DNA from: Pseudomonadales bacterium
Lineage (GTDB): Bacteria; Pseudomonadota; Gammaproteobacteria; Pseudomonadales; Azotimanducaceae
Assembly (NCBI GenBank): GCA_029244465.1
Contig: JAQWQN010000102.1
Span: forward strand, 1-7,093
Length of the DNA: 7,093 bases
Reading direction: 5' to 3'
Each line of letters opens with the position of its first letter. Position 1 is the stretch's first letter. Both the position numbers and the translations under genes were made by a program. The notes beneath the pieces are model-generated. The model worked only from the letters and a program-made list of their open reading frames with translations. It ran no database searches and was not told the origin of the DNA. Positions 1 to 4,777 of this stretch are shown here, piece after piece.

Positions 1-94
1 CGTAACCTTCGGTTCTGGGTACATCAAAAGCCTGGCTGAACCACTCTGGTGATTCTGGTAGGCCTGCGATGTCAGATCGAGCTTGGTTGGTCAA
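1..94 (-). CDS. N-terminal fragment, probable alpha/beta-fold hydrolase
   Basis: An open frame runs off the left edge and shows 31 codons. The only possible start in frame is TTG at 94-92, because an in-frame stop lies upstream at 112-110. A weak GGA Shine-Dalgarno (103-101) sits 6 nt before it. The visible peptide ends ...LPESPEWFSQAFDVPRTEGY. This resembles the N-terminal lead-in of proteobacterial alpha/beta hydrolases, where a P-x-W-F segment and a short Pro/Arg-rich stretch precede the first beta strand (typically followed by a V-x-V-x-G-x-x-I-H-Y motif). The nucleophile elbow and catalytic triad would lie outside the window, so the family call rests on this short stretch and on recall. 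It is divergent from the PhyH-like gene at 165, with 70 bp between the starts. It could also be an unrelated gene, or a chance frame, since the start codon is rare. Confidence 0.4.
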   Translation of the reverse strand, partial: MTNQARSDIAGLPESPEWFSQAFDVPRTEGY

Positions 95-117
95 ATCGGA
101 TCCAAAAGGTCAAACCG
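89..117. repeat. Short direct repeat GGTCAAAYCG in a divergent intergenic region
   Basis: GGTCAAATCG (89-98) and GGTCAAACCG (108-117) differ at one base and start 19 bp apart on the plus strand. They lie between the divergent hydrolase fragment and the PhyH-like gene. The first copy covers the putative TTG start of the hydrolase (92-94). Two same-orientation sites about two helical turns apart could bind a regulator, but 10-bp repeats can also arise by chance. Confidence 0.3.
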
Positions 118-150
118 TCTAGTATACATGGGTCTCGCAGACAGGTTGTG

Positions 151-156
151 AAGGAG
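151..156 (+). promoter_or_regulatory. Strong Shine-Dalgarno AAGGAG for the PhyH-like gene at 165
   Basis: AAGGAG is followed by an 8-nt spacer and then GTG at 165. This near-perfect ribosome binding site supports the GTG start. I could not find a convincing -35/-10 pair upstream; TATACA at 123-128 has four of six -10 matches but no -35 partner at the right distance. Confidence 0.8.
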
Positions 157-164
157 TAGTCAGC

Positions 165-971
165 GTGCTTTCTGAAGAGCAAAGTTATTTGTTTGATACC
201 TTTGGTTATATCGTCGTACCAAACGTGATCAGCGGGCGCCAGGTCGAGCGCCTGCAGGCGACATTGAAGCAGCCAACGGAGCAGTTTGCGCCTGTCGCGC
301 AAAGCGACAATCCACTGCATTGGGACCCCGTATGGCGTGATCTCCTCGATTTACCACGGCTTGCGCCCATCCTGGAAGCTTTGGTTGGCAACCATGCGTT
401 TCGAGATGCATTTATTGCAGCAAAAGGGATACCCCCGCACCCGACGTACCGGCTAGATCATATTAATGTGCACACTCATGTTAAGAATGGGTTTTCCGGT
501 ACGGAACTGCATGGCGGCTGGCTGAATAGCGGCGGCTGTCAATATTTTCGGTATCACGATGGCCAGTTTTATAACGGCCTCCTGGCTGTGAGTTTTGAAT
601 TGTTTGATACGTTTGCCAATGATGGTGGCTTTGCCTGCATACCCGGCACCCATAAGAGCAACGTGACAATGCCAGAACATTGGCGTGATCTGAGTCAGGG
701 TGTGCATGAATCGATTTCGCGCATCGCTGCTCACGCGGGCGATGCGATTGTTTTTACCGAGGCGTTGACCCATGGCACGCTACCATGGACTGTGGATGAT
801 CCGCGGCAAACCATTTTTTACAAGTTTTCGCCACACGGCACGACATGGTCTGCCGACTTCTTGCAGCCTAACGATTTCGCGCACTACGAGGATATGGGTG
901 ACCGACGAATGGCGATTTTAGAAGCGCCAAACGCTCGATATTCCGGTAGACCAACGCAGTGGCGAGGGTGA
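165..971 (+). CDS. Phytanoyl-CoA dioxygenase (PhyH)-family protein with an HxG iron motif
   Basis: This 268-residue protein belongs to the PhyH superfamily of cupin-fold, Fe(II)/2-oxoglutarate-dependent oxygenases, which are cytoplasmic and hydroxylate small molecules or acyl-CoAs. The N-terminal F-x-x-x-GY-x-V-x-P segment (residues 10-19), the DGGFACIPGTHKS strand (152-164), the distal His in LTHGTLPW (H203) and the Arg expected to bind the 2-oxoglutarate carboxylate (R214 in DDPRQTIFY) are all present. The proximal motif reads LHGG (H116-G117-G118), so the Asp of HxD is replaced by Gly. Other His/Asp residues nearby (H99, H103, H105, H131, D132) could supply ligands. I recall LHGG in other uncharacterised bacterial members, which would make it a subfamily trait rather than damage. 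HxG or HxA sites occur in iron/2-oxoglutarate halogenases (WelO5, SyrB2), so hydroxylation cannot be assumed. The GTG start is supported by AAGGAG at 151-156. The gene converges on the Ldh_2 gene with a 17-bp gap. The family call is firm; the substrate is unknown. Confidence 0.9.
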   Translation: MLSEEQSYLFDTFGYIVVPNVISGRQVERLQATLKQPTEQFAPVAQSDNPLHWDPVWRDLLDLPRLAPILEALVGNHAFRDAFIAAKGIPPHPTYRLDHINVHTHVKNGFSGTELHGGWLNSGGCQYFRYHDGQFYNGLLAVSFELFDTFANDGGFACIPGTHKSNVTMPEHWRDLSQGVHESISRIAAHAGDAIVFTEALTHGTLPWTVDDPRQTIFYKFSPHGTTWSADFLQPNDFAHYEDMGDRRMAILEAPNARYSGRPTQWRG

Positions 972-988
972 GTGTGCGGCGAAGAGCG

Positions 989-2077
989 TTAGGGTAAAGA
1001 GAAACCAAGATCCAGTTCGTGGGCAGTTTTATTGAACCATTCAACCACCTCTCGATGGTAAGGAATGCCCTGAGTTTTTCTCTTTGCCGTCTCTTCATGT
1101 TCGAGTAGTCCGGCGTAATAGACACGATCCTGTCCTGCAATAGGTGTCATGCTGGAGATGCGTTGCAGCAACGCGTCGAGATCAGATTTAAACTCTAGAG
1201 CATCGATAAAAGCCTCCACTTTCATGGCCATCACAAATTGTGAGTGCATGTTTTTGTCCGCCATGAAGCCGGGTTTATTGCCAGAAAGAATGCCGGCCAT
1301 GATGTCGACGATGGCAGCAAAACCGCTACCCTTGTGCCCACCGTTTTCGCGCGTGCCACCAAAAGGCAACATGAAGAAACCACCGTAGTCGGGAGAATCG
1401 ACGGCGTCCATGATCGGCGCGCCATCGAGGCCAGTAATCCAGCCGGGTTCCAAATTAGAGCCAATACGACGCGTCAACATGAGTTTGTTGGCGGCGACCT
1501 GAGTGGTGGCCACGTCGAATACAAAGGGTGGCATTTTGTGGGTGGGCGCCCCCCAGGCGATCGGATGGGTGCCGAAGACCGGCTGCGTTCCCCAAAGTGG
1601 TACTTGCAAGCCGCCACCGGCAGAGACCATACAAATGCCGATCATGTCATGGGGAATTGCCATAAGCGAGTAATAAGCAAGCATGCCAACGTGGCCACAG
1701 TTTTGCACGGCGACCGCACCCATGCCCGTTTCGTTGGCTTTGTCGATCGCTGTCTGCATGGCCCGTGGTCCGACTTGGATGCCAAGCCCTCGATCAGCGT
1801 CCCAAGAGGCGGCTACGGGGGAGTCTCGTAAGATCTTCACATCCGGGCGTGGGTTGATGATATCGGCGCTGTATTGATGTACGTAAGCACGCAACATATT
1901 GGAGACGCCATGACTTTCGCAGCCTCGTAAATCACTGGTGATCAGAACATCTGTTGCAACATCAGCGTCGTCTGGAGTCATACCCATCTTGCGAAAAATG
2001 GTTGCGGTCGCGGCACGCGCATCACTCTCTGATACCAAAACTTGGTCTGCTTCCGGTACTAAGAATCGTTTTAGCAT
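989..2077 (-). CDS. Ldh_2/MDH2-family NAD(P)-dependent oxidoreductase (malate/L-lactate dehydrogenase family)
   Basis: At 362 residues this has the usual length of the Ldh_2 family, which includes ureidoglycolate, sulfolactate, malate and 2,3-diketogulonate dehydrogenases. These cytoplasmic enzymes interconvert 2-hydroxy and 2-oxo acids (or imines) with NAD(P)H and do not use the Rossmann fold of classical lactate dehydrogenases. Visible landmarks are the catalytic His in ESHGVSN (H56), QNCGHVGMLAYYSLMA (125-140), the nucleotide-site segment FGTHPIAWGAP (168-178), FVFDVATTQVAANK (185-198) and GGHKGSGFA (246-254). The residue four after the catalytic His is normally Arg (SHGxxR) and here is Asn60; R63 lies nearby. 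The start at 2077 is preceded by a weak GGAA, 5-6 nt upstream. It is divergent from the second PhyH gene and convergent with the first, so it may oxidise a hydroxylated product of either one; that is inference. The substrate cannot be read from the sequence. Confidence 0.93.
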   Translation of the reverse strand: MLKRFLVPEADQVLVSESDARAATATIFRKMGMTPDDADVATDVLITSDLRGCESHGVSNMLRAYVHQYSADIINPRPDVKILRDSPVAASWDADRGLGIQVGPRAMQTAIDKANETGMGAVAVQNCGHVGMLAYYSLMAIPHDMIGICMVSAGGGLQVPLWGTQPVFGTHPIAWGAPTHKMPPFVFDVATTQVAANKLMLTRRIGSNLEPGWITGLDGAPIMDAVDSPDYGGFFMLPFGGTRENGGHKGSGFAAIVDIMAGILSGNKPGFMADKNMHSQFVMAMKVEAFIDALEFKSDLDALLQRISSMTPIAGQDRVYYAGLLEHEETAKRKTQGIPYHREVVEWFNKTAHELDLGFSLP

Positions 2078-2178
2078 TTTTGTTCCATTTTTTACCTGAC
2101 TAAAAGATGATTTACACGGGCGTTTAAGTCAACTTTCTGTGCAGTAAATAGTGGCTGAAATCGTGATAGATTAGCGGC
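2078..2178. promoter_or_regulatory. Divergent intergenic region with probable promoters and near-concentric inverted repeats
   Basis: This 101-bp, relatively AT-rich gap must carry promoters for the dehydrogenase (leftward) and the PhyH-exonuclease pair (rightward). On the minus strand TTGACT (plus 2127-2132) matches five of six -35 bases, but the best hexamer 17 bp further (CATCTT, plus 2104-2109) is a poor -10. On the plus strand only weak matches are seen (TTTAAG 2123-2128 with TAAATA 2145-2150, 16-bp spacer). Two inverted repeats are almost concentric on the -35: AAGT-CA-ACTT (2126-2135) and ATTTAC (2110-2115) with GTAAAT (2144-2149). This is compatible with a shared operator; no regulator gene is in the window. 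Confidence 0.4.
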
Positions 2179-3096
2179 ATGAGTAATCGATTTATACACG
2201 CTCAGGTCGAAGAGTGGCGCGAGACCGGGTTTGTTATCATTCCGGATTTTTTTACCGAAGCTGAGATCGCCCCCATCAGGGAGGATTTCGCTACCCTCTA
2301 CTCGGATCGGGGTCAGGGCGATGGGGTGGGTGCAGAGAGAAATTTCAAGAAAGAAGGTGAGATCGGCGCGAGTCATCCGAAGCAATTCATGAACTTTGAT
2401 CAAATGCCCTACGGGGCCTCACCGGCGATCAATCTCATCTCGCTACATCCGCAACTCATTGAGTTTTCGAAAGCGCTCTTGGGCGTTCGAGAAGTGCACT
2501 GTTATCAGTCCCATACGTGGCTTAAGTACACGGGGGAGGCGGACTACGATCAGGCGTTCCATTGCGATTTTGGCAATCACACACTGACCGTTCCGAGCGA
2601 GCAAGTCGCTCAGCGAACGGTCGATTTTGTCATTTACCTATGCGACGTTGAAGACGACTTAGGCGCGCTGCACTATGTCACCAAGCAAGATGTTGCCGAC
2701 GTCCTGGGTCCGGGTGAACTCATCGCGCCGCCAGACAAACAGTTAGAGCTTAAATCTCGAGAGCGGTCTGCTGCGGCCCGCTCAGGCGCACTCGTTGCGC
2801 ACAGTATCGATACTTTGCATCGGGGCACTAATTTGACGCGACCGAGGGGTAAAAGGCTAACGATGACTGTTGGCTATAAAGCCCGTGGTAACGAGATGAT
2901 CGGATTCCATGTTTGGCAGTTCTCACCGCAACGACCGTGGCACACGATACTGAACAACGCATCGCCCGAGCAGTTAGAGGTGTTGGGTATTCCCCTGCCT
3001 GGAGACGGTTTCTGGACAGAGAAGTCGCTTTCGCTCACCCAGGCGAGGTGGCCAGATTGGGATATGAGCGCCTACCGGAAGTCGTTAAAGACATGA
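2179..3096 (+). CDS. Phytanoyl-CoA dioxygenase (PhyH)-family Fe(II)/2-oxoglutarate oxygenase
   Basis: This 305-residue protein shows the complete PhyH signature. It has an N-terminal W-x-x-x-GFVIIPDFF segment (residues 13-25), the iron motif H128-C129-D130 in FHCDFGNH, the distal His H214 in DTLHRGTN, and the downstream R226 (RGKRLTMT) expected to hold 2-oxoglutarate. It should therefore be a working cytoplasmic hydroxylase, in contrast to the HxG paralogue at 165-971, with which it shares the fold but little visible sequence. The C-terminal tail after residue 235 is rich in aromatic residues (FHVWQF, RPWH, GFW, WPDWD) and may shape the substrate pocket. No good Shine-Dalgarno precedes the ATG at 2179 (only GCGG close by), so expression may be modest or the start slightly wrong. 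Its stop overlaps the next gene's start (ATGA, 3093-3096). Substrates in this family range from acyl-CoA to ectoine and alkaloids; none can be assigned here. Confidence 0.92.
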   Translation: MSNRFIHAQVEEWRETGFVIIPDFFTEAEIAPIREDFATLYSDRGQGDGVGAERNFKKEGEIGASHPKQFMNFDQMPYGASPAINLISLHPQLIEFSKALLGVREVHCYQSHTWLKYTGEADYDQAFHCDFGNHTLTVPSEQVAQRTVDFVIYLCDVEDDLGALHYVTKQDVADVLGPGELIAPPDKQLELKSRERSAAARSGALVAHSIDTLHRGTNLTRPRGKRLTMTVGYKARGNEMIGFHVWQFSPQRPWHTILNNASPEQLEVLGIPLPGDGFWTEKSLSLTQARWPDWDMSAYRKSLKT

Positions 3097-3968
3097 AACG
3101 CCTGCATGTGATCGACGGGACCTATGAGCTCTATCGGGCCCATTACTCCAAACGGCCGTCCAAATTTGCACCGAATGGCCAAGACGTTAAAGGCACGGCA
3201 GGCTTAATGAGTTCGTTGCTGGGTCTTTTGGCTGATCAACATGAAGGGGTAACACACATTGCTGTCGCCTTTGATAACCCGATCGAGTCGTTTCGCAATG
3301 ATCTGTTTGCCGGTTATAAAACAGGTGAAGGCATGGAACCCCTGCTCGTCGCGCAAATGGGTCTTGTTGAGGAAGCGGTGGCCGCTCTCGGGATTGTTGT
3401 TTGGTCGATGGCTGAATTTGAAGCGGACGACGCCTTAGCAACGGCAGCAGTCAAATATCGACCGGATGTTGACCAAGTACGCATCATGACTGCGGACAAA
3501 GATCTAGGTCAGAGCGTCGACGGTGACGTTGTGATTCAGGTTGATCGAATGCGCGACCGTATTATCAACGAGCAAGGTGTCGTCGAGCGCAACGGCGTGC
3601 CGCCCAAATCAATACCTGATTGGCTGGGTTTGGTCGGTGATACAGCGGACGGGATTCCCGGATTGGCAGGGTTCGGCGCTAAATCCGCGGCGACGCTCTT
3701 GACAGAGTATGGCGCGATTGAAGAGATACCTGACGATCCGCAAACATGGCGCGTTAACGTTAGAGGCGCAGCCCGGCTTGGCGAGACACTCAGCCGGGAG
3801 AGACCTGCGGCGTTACTTTATAAACAACTCGCAACCTTGAGAGCGGATGTGCCGCTCTCTGAGTCGATTGATGACCTTGAGTGGCTCGGGGCGCCACGAC
3901 AGCTGTTCGATGAGTTCCTCGTCCGGTTGGGCGGGCTCACGATGCGACCAAAGAGATTCATTGGTTGA
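3093..3968 (+). CDS. Stand-alone 5'-3' exonuclease / flap endonuclease-like protein (PolA N-terminal domain family)
   Basis: This 291-residue protein matches the 5' nuclease domain found at the N-terminus of DNA polymerase I and in T5 FEN and E. coli ExoIX; no polymerase domain follows. These metal-dependent nucleases remove 5' flaps and RNA primers. The acidic metal-site residues appear in order: D8 (HVIDGTYELYR), D61 (VAFDNP), E110-D112-D113 (FEADDALAT), D135 and D137 (TADKDLGQ), D183 and D186 (VGDTADGIPG). The helix-hairpin-helix DNA-binding segment is GFGAKSAATLL (193-203). Two family positions differ: the usual D-N-IPG is D186-G187-IPG, and the Arg expected in the Y-K-x-x-R element is E79 (YKTGEG), with K76 kept. 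The frame is open upstream to 2913, but the family homology begins at MKRLHVIDG, and the ATG at 3093 overlaps the PhyH stop as ATGA. This argues for a translationally coupled start. A fused role with the oxygenase is not evident. Confidence 0.9.
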   Translation: MKRLHVIDGTYELYRAHYSKRPSKFAPNGQDVKGTAGLMSSLLGLLADQHEGVTHIAVAFDNPIESFRNDLFAGYKTGEGMEPLLVAQMGLVEEAVAALGIVVWSMAEFEADDALATAAVKYRPDVDQVRIMTADKDLGQSVDGDVVIQVDRMRDRIINEQGVVERNGVPPKSIPDWLGLVGDTADGIPGLAGFGAKSAATLLTEYGAIEEIPDDPQTWRVNVRGAARLGETLSRERPAALLYKQLATLRADVPLSESIDDLEWLGAPRQLFDEFLVRLGGLTMRPKRFIG

Positions 3969-4148
3969 GTCGTTAGAAGGATTTTCGCCAGTTGCCGCGT
4001 GCTTTGCGGTTTGGAAAACCCGTTGGCCCATTGGCAGGACCGCGCTAGTGATTGCACGGGGGATCAGATGCCTAAATCTAAGTTCTAGGAAGCGGGCGAT
4101 ATGCGAAACGCCGCAACAACGAACGGGACCGCTAGGGGCATTGCTTGA
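3969..4148. other. Convergent intergenic region, no recognised gene
   Basis: These 180 bp separate the 3' ends of the exonuclease gene (plus) and the methyltransferase gene (minus). Two short hairpins are visible: CCGC (3995-3998) with GCGG (4006-4009), followed by only TTT; and GCGGGCG (4092-4098) with CGCCGC (4109-4114), which has one bulge and no T-run on either side. Either could contribute to termination, but neither is a standard Rho-independent terminator. Confidence 0.5.
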
Positions 4149-4763
4149 TCAGCGTGTGGCGAGCCCGTGCATCATGAACGAAGCAAACTTGGGCCCAGGT
4201 TGGTAGCCACTCTCAAAAGCAAGCAGATCGAAACCACCACCTTGGACTAGATCGTCTGCGCGGCGGGTGAGGTGACAGCCACCGCCGATGACTTTCCAAA
4301 TCGGTTCGAGTCGGCGCTGCCATTTTTGAATCTTGATATCGTCCGAGCGACCATGCTCGATGAAGATCAGTTTGCCGCCTGGTTTTAGTGTTCGGTACAT
4401 CTCACTCACTGCCGCTTCGGCGTGCGGAATGCTGCACAGCGTCCATGTGCAGACCACAGTGTCAAAAGATGCGCTCGTGACCGGGATCTCCTCTCCTGAC
4501 ACCCCAATTACATCGACCCTGGCGAGAATCTTCCCCGCTCGAGAAGCCGCTTTTACCGTCAGTGCTTCAGCAGGGTCCACACCGGTTATAGATTCAACAG
4601 CGCTTGAATAGTGCGGTAGGTTCAAGCCACTGCCGATACCTATTTCCAGGACTTTGCCTTGCGCTTGAGAAACGTAGCGAGATCTGAGCTTGGTCATGGC
4701 CGGCTGTCCGCACGCGCTGTCTATGATTCGGGGTAGGATGCGTGTTGCGTAGAAACTGGCCAT
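4149..4763 (-). CDS. Class I SAM-dependent methyltransferase, METTL7/TMT1-like
   Basis: This 204-residue protein has the motif I SAM loop VLEIGIGSGLNLP (38-50), the acidic ribose-binding residue D63 (TGVDP), the motif IV strand FDTVVCTWTLCSIP (100-113), EMYRTLKPGGKLIFIEHG (121-138) and a C-terminal GGGCHLTRR (160-168). The TLCSIP, EHGRS and GCHLTR signatures are those I associate with the METTL7/TMT1 thiol S-methyltransferase group and its bacterial homologues, rather than with UbiE itself. The frame stays open to 4877, but that start would overlap the upstream gene by 100 bp. ATG at 4763 has GGAG five nt upstream and lies 14 bp after the CoA-transferase stop, so it is the better start. The protein is probably co-transcribed with the CoA-transferase. 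A role in methylating a thiol or hydroxy intermediate is possible but unproven. The family N-terminal hydrophobic anchor of the animal proteins is not seen here. Confidence 0.88.
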   Translation of the reverse strand: MASFYATRILPRIIDSACGQPAMTKLRSRYVSQAQGKVLEIGIGSGLNLPHYSSAVESITGVDPAEALTVKAASRAGKILARVDVIGVSGEEIPVTSASFDTVVCTWTLCSIPHAEAAVSEMYRTLKPGGKLIFIEHGRSDDIKIQKWQRRLEPIWKVIGGGCHLTRRADDLVQGGGFDLLAFESGYQPGPKFASFMMHGLATR

Positions 4764-4768
4764 AAAGT

Positions 4769-4772
4769 CTCC
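4769..4772 (-). promoter_or_regulatory. Shine-Dalgarno GGAG deciding the methyltransferase start
   Basis: On the minus strand TGGAGACTTT precedes ATG at 4763, giving GGAG with a 5-nt spacer. It falls in the 14-bp gap after the CoA-transferase stop (4780-4778) and favours the 4763 start over the overlapping start at 4877. Confidence 0.7.
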
Positions 4773-4777
4773 AGTGG

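Noticed and set aside
1244..1831. A 195-codon plus-strand open frame opposite the Ldh_2 gene
   Set aside because: It is wholly antisense to a gene with clear family motifs, its translation has no recognisable domain, and it reads as a mirror frame.
2092..2403. A minus-strand frame of 103 codons over the start of the second PhyH gene
   Set aside because: It covers the divergent promoter region and the N-terminus of a clear gene, and no family features appear.
2913..3092. Upstream extension of the exonuclease frame by 60 codons
   Set aside because: It would overlap the PhyH gene by 183 bp, lacks family similarity, and the ATGA junction at 3093 gives a natural start matching the family N-terminus.
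4092..4114. Hairpin GCGGGCG / CGCCGC as a Rho-independent terminator
   Set aside because: It has a bulge, a 10-nt loop and no T-run on either strand, so it is not a convincing terminator.
3847..4206. A 119-codon plus-strand open frame bridging the exonuclease end and the methyltransferase end
   Set aside because: It overlaps confident genes on both sides, has no domain or ribosome binding site that I could see, and its composition looks out-of-frame.
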